From Chlorogloeopsis sp. ULAP01 (GTDB lineage: Bacteria > Cyanobacteriota > Cyanobacteriia > Cyanobacteriales > Nostocaceae): a DNA stretch of 64,000 nt. The notes beneath the pieces are model-generated. The model saw only the letters and a program-made list of their open reading frames with translations, did not search any database and had not been told where the DNA came from. Position numbers and translations under genes: made by a program. The stretch lies in the NCBI RefSeq assembly GCF_030381805.1, contig NZ_JAUDRH010000006.1, positions 372,001-436,000 of the forward strand. Direction: 5' to 3'. Positions within the stretch are counted from its first letter, which is position 1; each line of letters begins with the position of its first letter. Below, one piece after another: positions 35,858 through 44,059 of this stretch.

Positions 35858-37033
35858 ATGACTATTGAAGTAGATTACCGTTTTCCTGCGGGTGTAGATC
35901 CTCAAAAACAAGCTAGAATCATCGCGGTTGGGCAAACAGTGGGAACTTGGGATGCGCGTTTTGCTCACCGAGAAGCAGCTTTGCGATCCCATTTAGGAGA
36001 AGTCGTATCAGTACAAACAGAAGCCAAAACAGGTTGTAGCATTGCGACTATTCGTTTTAGTAAAGCGAATGTAGAAAATGATGTTGCTAGCCTGTTAACA
36101 ATGATATTTGGCAAATACTCAATGGCGGGTGTGGCAAAGGTAGTGGCGGTGCGTCTACCACAAAATTACGGGCTAACTTCCAAACTGGGTATTGCTGGGA
36201 TTCGAGAATGTCTTGGAGTATTTGAGCGCCCCCTAGTTATGGCTATTTTTAAACCAGCACTAGGACTATCAGCAACTGATCATGCCGCAATCCTAGCAGA
36301 AGTTGCTCATGCAGGGCTGGATATTATCAAAGATGATGAGATTTTAGGAGATCTCGATATTGCTCCAACTTTGGAACGCCTCAAGGAATGTTGCCAAGTA
36401 ATTGAAGAGGTTAAACAAAAAACTGGACGTACTGTGCTATATGCTGTCAATGTCACAGGTAGGGCAGATAAGTTATTAGAGAAAGCGCGTCTTTTGGTGC
36501 GTCAAGGTGCAAATGCGCTTTTGCTAAACGCTCTTTCCTATGGATTTTCAGTACTTGAAGCTTTAGTAGCAGATCCAGAAATTAACGTCCCTATTTTTGC
36601 CCATCCAGCCCTTGCCGGAGCGATGGGTGCTGCTCCCGATCATGGCATTGCATACTCGGTGGTACTGGGAACTCTAATGGCTCATGCTGGTGCTGATGCT
36701 GTGTTGTATCCCGCTCACTACGGCAGTTTACCCTTTGATTCTGTTGAGGAAGGCAAGATCCGAGATATTTTGCGTAGTCGCGGTGTTTTTCCCGTTCCTT
36801 CAGCAGGTATTCATCCTGGTATTGTTCCCAAGGCATTAGCAGATTACGGACAAGATGTCATCCTTAACGCTGGTACTGGCATCATGGATCATCCCGATGG
36901 TGCAGCTTCAGGTGTGCAGGCTTTTTTTGAAGCCCTAGAGCGTGCAGCTGTGGGTGAATCTTTTGCAATCGATACTTTACCACAAGGGCTGTTGCGTCGT
37001 GCTGTGGAAAAATGGGGAACAGGGAACAGATAA
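35858..37033 (+). CDS. RuBisCO-like protein (form IV)
   Basis: A 391-aa homologue of the RuBisCO large subunit. Seen: KPALGLS (position of catalytic Lys175 kept; the second Lys, 177, replaced by Ala), LDIIKDDE (the Lys201 carbamylation segment kept), FAHPALAGAM, and SAGIHPGIVPKAL followed by NAGTGIMDHPDG in the phosphate-binding region. Loss of Lys177 rules out normal CO2 fixation and marks a form IV protein. Some cyanobacterial members act as 2,3-diketo-5-methylthiopentyl-1-phosphate enolase (MtnW) in methionine salvage. No other salvage genes are in the window, so the role here is open. Start ATG at 35858 after short repeats. Confidence 0.85.
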   Translation: MTIEVDYRFPAGVDPQKQARIIAVGQTVGTWDARFAHREAALRSHLGEVVSVQTEAKTGCSIATIRFSKANVENDVASLLTMIFGKYSMAGVAKVVAVRLPQNYGLTSKLGIAGIRECLGVFERPLVMAIFKPALGLSATDHAAILAEVAHAGLDIIKDDEILGDLDIAPTLERLKECCQVIEEVKQKTGRTVLYAVNVTGRADKLLEKARLLVRQGANALLLNALSYGFSVLEALVADPEINVPIFAHPALAGAMGAAPDHGIAYSVVLGTLMAHAGADAVLYPAHYGSLPFDSVEEGKIRDILRSRGVFPVPSAGIHPGIVPKALADYGQDVILNAGTGIMDHPDGAASGVQAFFEALERAAVGESFAIDTLPQGLLRRAVEKWGTGNR

Positions 37034-37083
37034 AATTACGCCAAAATGCATGATAACTTTGGATTTTTTTGCTTGCGATCGCA

Positions 37084-37269
37084 TCTCAACCACAATGCCG
37101 CATTCAAGCAGCAGGAAATAAACCAAAAATCATTGAAGAGTATATTAGTAGAGTATCAAGGTAAACAGAAGCTGCGAGTGTAGCCTTGATGCGATCGCCT
37201 GGCGGTTGGATTGAATCAAAACAACGCCCAAATTTCGATGTATCCACCTATGGCAATATGCAAAAATGA
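37084..37269 (+). pseudogene. Cupin-domain protein fragment
   Basis: One frame reads QAAGNKPKIIEEYISRVSR, TAA, then TEAASVALMRSPGGWIE and RPNFDVSTYG before a stop at 37269. This matches the N-terminal part of small cupin proteins (pattern: I.AAG..PK.IEEYIGRV...TEA.SVARM.SP.GW.EP.Q.PEFDEY). There is an in-frame stop and the metal-binding barrel after the FDEY point is missing. Remnant by recognition of the pattern; no database check was made. Confidence 0.5.
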
Positions 37270-37318
37270 GTGACATGATTCTGGAATTACTAGCAACGAT
37301 TCTAGAGGAGTGATATTT

Positions 37319-37522
37319 GTGAGCCAGTCCCCTAACCCAGAAACTAGAAGATTTTTGTATATTATGGGTGTTTCTGTCGGTCTTGCTTTATTGTTAACAG
37401 CTATAGTGTATTTCTTGCTAGGAATTGGTGTAATTAAATCGATTCCTACCTATATAGTTTGGGCAATAATCTTGTTTTCAATTGGTGCTGGTATCCTAAG
37501 CGGCGCTGGTAGACGAAGTTAA
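37319..37522 (+). CDS. Small two-helix membrane protein
   Basis: A protein of about 67 aa with two membrane helices (GVSVGLALLLTAIVYFLL and YIVWAIILFSIGAGILS) joined by a short GIGVIKSIP loop and ending GRRS. I chose the GTG at 37319 because AGAGGAG lies eight bases upstream; the frame also opens at a GTG at 37310 that overlaps this ribosome site. Family not recognised. It shares its last bases with the stop of a pseudogene on the other strand. Confidence 0.65.
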   Translation: MSQSPNPETRRFLYIMGVSVGLALLLTAIVYFLLGIGVIKSIPTYIVWAIILFSIGAGILSGAGRRS

Positions 37523-37816
37523 TTACTGTAAGCACAACTTTGAGACAATGAAAATGTAGATTTAGAACGCAGGTGAATTATTCCCTGAGCATCAACTTGC
37601 CAACTTTGTGCCTCAACTATGGATTTCATTGTCAAAACCCTTGGTGATTCATCCGCTAGAATCCGCCAATCTTCCCAAGTTGCATCAGGTTTGAGTGTGG
37701 TGTTGGGTGTTTCAGGAAGTCCAGTTTCCTAAACTTTCGTCAACACTAAGCTGTGCTGCAACACGATAACCAGCAACCGAAACTATTAACAAACTTAACG
37801 GTACAACAAAACACAA
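37519..37816 (-). pseudogene. Small exported-protein remnant, one frameshift
   Basis: On the minus strand one frame reads FVVPLSLLIVSVAGYRVAAQ (a membrane or signal helix) then LSVDESLGNWTS and a stop. After a one-base shift near 37715 it continues LPETPNTTLKPDATWEDWRI, MKSIVEAQSWQVDAQGIIHL and ends SQSCAYSN. The composition is clearly protein-like on both sides of the shift. I do not recognise the family. Confidence 0.45.
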
Positions 37817-37960
37817 ATATTTAAAATTCTTTCCCTCTGCGCACCTTTGTGTTTCAAAAAAATATACAATCCCGACACTAACGGATGATTAACATTGCGG
37901 CGCTCAAGCAAGTTGCCACTTTAACGCAAATTTACAGTTTAGGTTAATTTTACGGTTTTT

Positions 37961-38651
37961 TTGGCGAACTTTTTCCAACTCGTGATGGTAAAGTTGAACT
38001 ACCGAACACTCCTGGCAGTGATGAAACTTTCACTTCGCTGGATAGTGATCGCTCTTTGTTCTCTAGTATTAAGTTTGCAAATTCACTTGCTTACGCCTGT
38101 CTATGCCCAGCCACAATCGCAAATGGGGCGATTGCTGGAAAATAAAAGGGAACAGGAAACAGGGTTGGGGGAACAGTTTTCAAATCAACAAGCGATCGCC
38201 TACTACACTCAAGCTATCAAAGTTTTACAATCATTACGCGGTGATTTAGTTGCTCTTAATCCCGACATCCAATTCTCCTTTCGCGAAAGCGTAGAACCCG
38301 TGTACCGAGAATTAGTTGACTTACTGCTACAAGAACCCCAACCAAGTACAGAAAATTTGATCCAAACAAGAAATTGAAAATTATGCCGTTGCTGTCACAC
38401 CAGGTTTGCAGTTATTTTCTTCTCATACTTGGCGCGATTGTAATTTTAATACTTTACTCGCTGGTACCACCCAAGCTCCTAGCTTTCAAAAAGAACGCTT
38501 GGGAAATCTCGATAATGTGGCTGTTGAGCTAACAGAAATTAGTAAACAAGTTCCTCAAAGTAAAAAATTAGAAAATCTTTGGATAAAAGATAATAGACCA
38601 CTAATAAAAGTTAGAATAGTTTTAATCAATACCAGATTTCAATTCTTTTGA
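37961..38651 (+). pseudogene. CHAT-domain protein remnant with internal deletion
   Basis: The first frame (37961-38377) has a signal peptide ending PVYAQPQSQ, a TPR-like ENKREQETGLGEQFSNQQAI region and the QFSFRESVEPVYRELVDLLL motif that precedes CHAT peptidase domains in cyanobacteria. It stops at 38377. A second frame continues YAVAVTPGLQLFSS, TLLAGTTQAPSFQ and NVAVELTEISKQVPQSKKLEN, typical of the CHAT domain itself. The middle of the gene and the catalytic C-terminus are missing. Intact relatives are usually several hundred residues longer. Confidence 0.65.
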
Positions 38652-38666
38652 GTAATAAAAATTATC

Positions 38667-38952
38667 TCAGGCTACATCATTAAGTGAAAGTTTAGGAATT
38701 CGATTGTAAACTTCTGCATTCTCTTCAAGAGCTTGGCGTAAATCGGATTGTGTTTGTAAATTCAACCAAAACTGAGCGCTGTTACCAAAATAACGCGATA
38801 GATGCAAAGCTGTATCTGCCGTAATACTGCGCTTACCCGATAAAATCTCGCTAATTCGTGTCTGAGCTACACCTATATCTTTACTCAACGTATAAGGAGT
38901 GATATTGAGCGGTTCCAAGAATTCTATTTGTAGAATGCTTGTTGTTGCTCAT
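38667..38952 (-). pseudogene. higA: HigA-type antitoxin, N-terminus broken
   Basis: The helix-turn-helix region (TLSKDIGVAQTRISEILSGKRSITADTALHLSRYFG) and tail QFWLNLQ are typical of HigA antitoxins. The original ATG at 38952 (MSNNKHSTNRIL) is out of frame with the rest, and the usual HPGEILLEEF segment is missing, so a short deletion joined two frames at about 38920. An alternative TTG start at 38918 would give an 83-aa protein lacking the normal N-terminus. It follows the toxin remnant by 12 bp. Confidence 0.7.
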
Positions 38953-38964
38953 GATTTTACGCTC

Positions 38965-39245
38965 TCAATGGTAATCTACTATTTCAAGTCCGAAGCATTG
39001 TTTTCATCTGTCCAAACAAAGCATATTCGCCATTGATCGTTAATCCGAATGTACTGCCCAATTCTATCGCCAACTAGCATTTCTAAGCGATTACCAGGTG
39101 GAATGCGCAAGTCATTAATTGATGTTGCTGCATCAAGCATCAGCAGTTTTCGCAAAGCAGTCTTCTGAATATTGACTAGATACTGAAGAGATACAAAACC
39201 GTCAAAGATAAGCTTTATCTGTTCAGATTTAAAACTGACAATCAC
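38965..39245 (-). pseudogene. higB: HigB-type toxin with C-terminal frameshift
   Basis: From a GTG at 39245 (IVSFKSEQIKLIF) the frame reads the HigB core: LRIPPGNRLEMLVGDRIGQY and INDQWRICFVWTDE. It then reaches a premature TAG at 38979. Shifting one base after ASD gives LEIVDYH and a TGA at 38967-38965, exactly the normal HigB ending. So a single-base indel removes the last residues, which normally close the fold. Toxin activity is doubtful. Confidence 0.7.
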
Positions 39246-39355
39246 AATACTATCGTTTTGCGTTACTACCGTCAAACGTTAGTATAAACTTTAAGCGCGA
39301 TCGCATTCACCCAGTTGCTCGTATAAAGGGCGATTTCTACGCACTTATTTCCACT

Positions 39356-39622
39356 TTACAAAATTTGAGTACTAGCGCACATCCTAACTTGTCGCTGCTG
39401 GTTTTTTCCATTCTGCCCATTCATACTGGCAACAAATGACGATTGCTCAGAATTTAGAGTTGGCGGTTCGCCTCGCAATCCTTTGCGGCGCTGGTTTTTC
39501 GGAACTCCTCCCGCCATGCCATACTCTACACTGCCTGAGAGTATTCCGCTAAATCTGCAATGGCTTTTGCTACAAGCGCAATATTTGTTATGAATGCGTG
39601 AATTACCGAAATGAGAAAGCAA
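39356..39622 (-). repeat. dispersed pseudo-coding repeat
   Basis: An 88-codon minus-strand frame containing GGVPKNQRRKGLRGEPPTLN and MNGQNGKNQQRQ. From memory, such frames recur many times in filamentous cyanobacterial genomes as annotated hypotheticals and are best seen as a dispersed repeat, not a protein. That recurrence could not be checked here. Confidence 0.45.
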
Positions 39623-39915
39623 TTAAGCATTTTGAGAAAGCAAACTCCGGTTTGTTTGCTAATTCTACTGAAATGAGAAAGCAATCTACTGAAATGAGAA
39701 AGCATTTAAGCTGTTTGAGAAAGCAAACTCCGGTTTGTTTGCTAATTCTACTGAAATGAGAAAGCAATTAAGCATTTTGAGAAAGTATTTAGGCTTGATG
39801 AGAAAGTAATATGCCTTTTTGCTTGCTAATTCTACTGAGAAGAGAAAGAAATTAGGCATTTTGAGAAAGCAATACGCCTTTTTGCTTACATAAAATACCA
39901 AAATGAGAAAAAATC
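39595..39915. repeat. degenerate tandem repeat array
   Basis: Four to five imperfect units of about 55-85 bp built on the core ACTGAAATGAGAAAGCAATTA, then GCATTTTGAGAAAGCAA, CTCCGGTTTGTTTGCT and AATTCT. The motif TGAGAAAG occurs about ten times. Unit lengths vary and there are no unique spacers, so it is not a CRISPR array. Confidence 0.75.
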
Positions 39916-40145
39916 ATCGTCGTAGGTTGCAGTAACTAACCGCTTGCATTAATAAATATGACGATATCTTGCAATCCTACTGCTGATTATTAAATTTGCG
40001 TTATTAAACCATCTACTAAGCAAGGAAAAGCATTTAAAAAGCCAAATAAGCGATCGCCATAACAAGCAATATTGATTTAAGCAACCCAGTTGAGAGCAAA
40101 CGAGTATGGTTGTTAGCATAGTCCAATAACTAACTCGATCAGTCT

Positions 40146-40315
40146 ATGAAAATCAAAGCAATTATTCATCCAGCAGAATAAGGGGGGTATTGGGCAGAGG
40201 TTCCACCGCTTCCCGGTTGTATTACTGAAGGAGAAACGATGGAGGAAGTTATGGCTTAAAGGGCGCTATTGAAGGTTGGCTCGATGTTGCTAAATGCACC
40301 CCACGAGGAATTTGA
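40146..40315 (+). pseudogene. hicB: HicB-type antitoxin remnant
   Basis: Reads MKIKAIIHPAE, TAA, then GGYWAEVPPLPGCITEGETM, MEEVMA, a frameshift, and KGAIEGWLDVA. This is the HicB partial RNase H fold found in HicAB antitoxins, with one nonsense codon (40179) and at least one indel near 40255. A third frame continues NAPHEEFDTINKVGDRKAAD. No HicA toxin is adjacent. Confidence 0.75.
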
Positions 40316-40366
40316 TACTATTAACAAAGTGGGCGATCGCAAAGCAGCAGATTTGCAAAACACACT

Positions 40367-40945
40367 ATGGCAAAGCGTAAGAAAAGCAATCTCCAATGGA
40401 TTAAAGAAACGCTTGAACTAAAACCGGATCATCACTGGGAAGCTCCACCAGGCTACAAAATTTTTGTCGGCGATCGGGGGGCTGTTCGCTTTAATGTTCC
40501 CCAGAATTGGATTTTGAAGCCCCAAGAAAAATCGTTCAAGTTCCTCGACAAAAAACCGCCTAAAGATGATTGCTGTCTAGAAGTCTCTTTCAACCGTCTG
40601 CCGCCCAATGACTGGAGCCAGTTTCCGCTCAAAGCCACTTTGAAGAAAGTAGTAGAAGACGACGATCGCAACGTCATTGCTAAGGGAGAAATCTTTACCG
40701 TCAAGCGCCAAACTGCCAGGATTGTGTGGACAGAGATTAAATTTATCGACACCCAAGAAGAACCACGGGAAGCTTTTTCGCGGACTTGCATTGGTTTGGG
40801 ATCGAATGTTCAGTGCTTGATTACATTCGATTATTGGGCAGATCAAGCAGAGCAGCTAACACCTGTTTGGGATGAAGTGATGCGTAGTCTCACATTAGGG
40901 TTGTATATCCGCGATCCACTAACTGGTTTGGCTTTCCCAGACTGA
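40367..40945 (+). CDS. Hypothetical protein
   Basis: A 192-aa soluble protein with no signal or membrane helix. The start MAKRKKSNLQWIKE is basic; the middle is beta-rich (YKIFVGDRGAVRFNVPQNW, DCCLEVSFNRLP) and ends VWDEVMRSLTLGLYIRDP. The layout (RFNVP.NW.., then a late VWDEVMRSL helix) recalls DcrB/PsbP-like small beta proteins, but I do not assign it. It is the only intact gene between the HicB remnant and the P450 fragment. Confidence 0.65.
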   Translation: MAKRKKSNLQWIKETLELKPDHHWEAPPGYKIFVGDRGAVRFNVPQNWILKPQEKSFKFLDKKPPKDDCCLEVSFNRLPPNDWSQFPLKATLKKVVEDDDRNVIAKGEIFTVKRQTARIVWTEIKFIDTQEEPREAFSRTCIGLGSNVQCLITFDYWADQAEQLTPVWDEVMRSLTLGLYIRDPLTGLAFPD

Positions 40946-41043
40946 TTAGTCTTGCTGAATATCGAGGGGATACACCGATAATTAGGGGAGGGGTGTAAGG
41001 GGATAAGGGAAACTCCGCCAATAAATCCGGGAATTGATATTGA

Positions 41044-41463
41044 TTATTTATTTAATATGCCAATCAATTCTGCCTCAGCAATCTGCTTTAATCCATTTAC
41101 AGGATCGGTTAATAACTGCAACCATACTGCCTGAAAATCTTTATTTTGTGGCTCACTTAACCGCAGTGATGCCAACTCGGTCAACATATCATACCAAATA
41201 CCTTGCTCTGCATAGGCTGCAACTTTCTCCAAAGGAGAATTAGCTGATTTTAATGCCTGTGCTAACTTCTCAGAAACAGCTACTCGTGGAACGATCCCAG
41301 TGACTGATGCTGGCGTTGCCTCAGCCGTTGCATTTGTCACAGCGCAGTTAATATCAAAATACCAACGGTAGGTTTTACCAATTTGCAGAGATGCAACCTT
41401 TTGAGTTAAGACAACACCGACAATTCCAGGTTTGGCAGAAAGTGGAAACTTGGTGCGATACAC
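41044..41463 (-). pseudogene. DUF928 protein, C-terminal part only
   Basis: 139 codons that match the C-terminal part of DUF928 proteins (KFPLSAKPGI, LQIGKTYRWYFDINC, AAYAEQGIWYDMLTELASLRL). The signal peptide and first half are absent. The upstream sequence is instead the 5' part of a cytochrome P450 gene in another frame, joined near 41462. A deletion between two same-strand genes is the simplest cause. DUF928 genes often accompany CHAT-domain genes, and a CHAT remnant lies 2.5 kb away. Confidence 0.75.
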
Positions 41464-41921
41464 TTCATCCTCGCCATCATCTCTTCGTGAATATCCCGAA
41501 TTTCGCCATCTTGCCAGGTAGCGAGTTGTTTTTGGGCATATTCCACCATTACCTTACCGTAGTTAAAAATCCGCTCTCGGTAAAAAGCTGGTTGCATCAG
41601 TCGTCGCTGGCGTTGCCAAAATTCTCCTTCGCTGGTAACTAAGCCATTGCCTAGCATTCGCCGGAAAGTTTGCAGACTGGTACTTTTGTGAAATTGATTA
41701 CTCTTTGTAACTAAAACTTCTTGAATGTAGTCAGGGTGGTTTAATAGATAAGTTGCAAACCAAGCAACTTTTAAGTAGACAACATCACCATATTCTCGAG
41801 CAGACTTATTGGTAAAACCGAGTTGATCGCGACTATACTCAGGTAGAATTCCCAACAGAAAGTGACCTTTTGGCCCTGGTGGATAATTAGTAGATAACTT
41901 TGGTTTGGAGACGGAAACCAT
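41406..41921 (-). pseudogene. Cytochrome P450, N-terminal fragment
   Basis: Reads from the ATG at 41921, which has AAGGAGA seven bases upstream: PPGPKGHFLLGILPEY, then FHKSTSLQTFRRMLGNGLVTSEG and WQRQRRLMQPAFYRERI. This is the N-terminal third of a P450 including the C-helix heme-contact WxxxR (WQRQR). After about residue 153 the sequence changes at the deletion joint and ends 18 codons later. The oxygen-binding I-helix and the Cys heme loop are missing, so it cannot be functional. The gene began just after recN. Confidence 0.85.
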
Positions 41922-41938
41922 CGCAATTCTCCTTAACT

Positions 41939-43693
41939 TCAATCATTCCCAGAACCACCGCGTCGGTGATTTGCTGCCTGCGTTAACAAAGACTCTGCAA
42001 AGGCGATCGCTTCTTGTGCTGACTTGCCACCTGCCAATTGTGCCAGTTCTTCTCGACGTTTGGTTAAGTTATCCAAGACTATGACACGAACAACTGTACG
42101 CTCTTCGCTATGACCGTTGTGTTCTTTTTTGCCTTTAACTTGATTAACTACTTGCTTATCCACGCGGAAATGACGGTCTGCCATTGCCGCAACTAAGGGT
42201 TGGTGGGTAACACACAATACTTGGTGGCTTTGACTTAACTGATGTAATTTTTCCGCGATCGCTTGTGCAACCCTTCCAGAAACGCCGACATCAATTTCAT
42301 CAAATACTAGTGTTCCCGTTGCATCTGCTTGGGAAAAACAGGCTTTTAAGGCTAGCAAAAAACGGCTCATTTCTCCACCAGAGGCGATTTCTGATAAAGG
42401 TTGGAGCGGTTCTCCAGGGTTGGGGCTAAACATAAATGTAATTTTGTCTGCTCCGGCAGTGGTTGGGGATGTGGGGACAATTTCGACTTGGAACTGCACC
42501 TTCTCCATCGCCAAGGGTTTGAGTTCCTTGAGTAGTTCCGCTTCTAATTCCTGGGCTGCGGTACGACGTAACTGCGTTAACTTGTGGCAAGCTTGAGTGA
42601 GCTTTTCCCACCACTCCCGTTCTTGCAATTCCAGACTTTCAATCGATTGTTCGCTGTCGTTAAGTTCGGCTAATTCTGCTTGGATGCGCTGGTAATATGC
42701 GATCGCTTCACTCAAGGTGGGGCCATATTTACGACAAATTTGCTTTAACTCGCGAATGCGTTCTTCTACTTCTTCTAATCGCTGGGGATCTGCTTCTAAG
42801 CTTTCTCCATAAGTACTAATCTGCCGTGCTACCTCTGTCACAGTTGCTTGAGCATCTCTTACCAAGTCCAATAGTACTTGCAACTGGGTGTCGTATTCCG
42901 CCATATCAGTTAAAGTTGTTTCACTGTCTCCCAGCAAGTCTACTGCCGTTGGAGTTTCGCCATCGTTCTGGTACAACGCTTGGTAAATTTTGTAACTCAT
43001 CTGTTGCAGTTCGACAACGTGGTTTAGGCGTTGCTGCTCTTGCTGGAGTTGCTCTAACTCATCGGCTTCGCTCAGGTTGGCATCTCCCAGCTCTTTAACT
43101 TGATATGTCAGCAAGTCGAGTTGTTGCAGGCGTTCCCGTTCTGATGTGCGGCGTTTTTCTAAGATTTGGTGGGCTTGTTGGTAAGTATTGTAGATATTGG
43201 CAACAAAATGTCGCTGCTGCAACATCGATTCACCACCATACAAATCCAGCCAGTCGCGGATTTGGGCAGATTGTCCCACCAAAACAGTTTGTCCTTGGGC
43301 GGTAATTTCCACTAAGCGATCGCGCAATCCCGCCATTAACTGCTGATTTACTAATACTCCATTTACCCGTGAGCGACTGCGAGCTTTACCGGAGGAGAGT
43401 GTAATTTCTCGACTGACAACTACTGAGTTATCATCGATTAAGTCGATTTCTTGTTCGGTTAACCAAGCAGCTAAAGCAGAATTAGAGGTGAAAGTTGCTT
43501 CTACCATTGCCCGACTGCTACCAGTGCGAATGGCACGACTAGATACTTTACCTCCCAATGCTGCATCAATGGCGTCTAAAATAATTGACTTGCCTGCACC
43601 GGTTTCACCTGTCAACACATTTAGTCCACAGTCAAACTCTAGTTCCAGCTTGTCAATCAGGGCAAAATTTTCGATTCGCAACAGAGACAACAT
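41939..43693 (-). CDS. recN: DNA repair protein RecN
   Basis: SMC-like ATPase that acts in double-strand break repair. About 584 aa from the ATG at 43693 (MLSLLRIENFALIDKLEL); a longer frame to 43735 is unlikely. Seen: Walker A GETGAGKSIILDAI (about 34), the Q/LSGGE-like region EIASGGEMSRFLLALK, Walker B LVFDEIDVGVSG and the QVLCVTHQP switch. The middle is coiled coil. Members are usually 550-590 aa. Confidence 0.95.
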   Translation of the reverse strand: MLSLLRIENFALIDKLELEFDCGLNVLTGETGAGKSIILDAIDAALGGKVSSRAIRTGSSRAMVEATFTSNSALAAWLTEQEIDLIDDNSVVVSREITLSSGKARSRSRVNGVLVNQQLMAGLRDRLVEITAQGQTVLVGQSAQIRDWLDLYGGESMLQQRHFVANIYNTYQQAHQILEKRRTSERERLQQLDLLTYQVKELGDANLSEADELEQLQQEQQRLNHVVELQQMSYKIYQALYQNDGETPTAVDLLGDSETTLTDMAEYDTQLQVLLDLVRDAQATVTEVARQISTYGESLEADPQRLEEVEERIRELKQICRKYGPTLSEAIAYYQRIQAELAELNDSEQSIESLELQEREWWEKLTQACHKLTQLRRTAAQELEAELLKELKPLAMEKVQFQVEIVPTSPTTAGADKITFMFSPNPGEPLQPLSEIASGGEMSRFLLALKACFSQADATGTLVFDEIDVGVSGRVAQAIAEKLHQLSQSHQVLCVTHQPLVAAMADRHFRVDKQVVNQVKGKKEHNGHSEERTVVRVIVLDNLTKRREELAQLAGGKSAQEAIAFAESLLTQAANHRRGGSGND

Positions 43694-44059
43694 CAAGCTA
43701 AATTCTCCGTGAGGGTAGACGCCGGCTACTTCCAATTTCAGGGATAATGGTATGACTTAGCCAAAGTCAAAAATCCCTTTTTTATCTAGCTTTTGAGCTT
43801 TTGCAAGCTACTCGGTTACCCCTGAACAAGCACGCCCAATTGGGTGTACCAAACCTAGTTTAGTGTGACTTTTAGATAGTTAGACGAGGGCGATAGACTT
43901 TCTTAATGGCGAACGCGTGGTTATCGATAAATTATCGTAGGTAGTAGATGTAAATCAAAATTGCATCTTCTCACTCGATTTATGCCTTTTTCGAGAACCT
44001 AAGTTCTCAACATATTGTTACAATACTTAACAGTTAGACTCCGATGCGGTGGTAAGTTC
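43694..44059. other. divergent spacer
   Basis: 366 bp between divergent recN and the ABC1 kinase gene. No repeats or coding frame. TTCTCGAGAACCTAAGTTCTCAACA-like dyads occur around 43990-44010 (GAGAAC...GTTCTC) and may be an operator; this is weak. Confidence 0.4.

Larger units (their letters stand above)
39246..40145. other. repeat-rich non-coding stretch
   Basis: About 900 bp. Contains a dispersed repeat at 39356-39622, a degenerate tandem array at 39595-39915 and AT-rich sequence up to a HicB remnant. The long minus-strand frames here translate repeats (ISVELAN and FSNS motifs recurring) and are not counted as genes. Confidence 0.65.

Noticed and set aside
39686..39901. 71-codon minus-strand frame as a small protein
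   Set aside because: It is a translation of the tandem repeat array, with FLISVELAN-type segments recurring at the repeat period.
39595..39915. Possible CRISPR array
   Set aside because: Repeats differ in length and sequence, are joined without unique spacers, and no cas gene is in the window.
41044..41463. DUF928 frame as an intact gene
   Set aside because: It lacks the signal peptide and N-terminal half, and its start lies at the joint with a P450 fragment.
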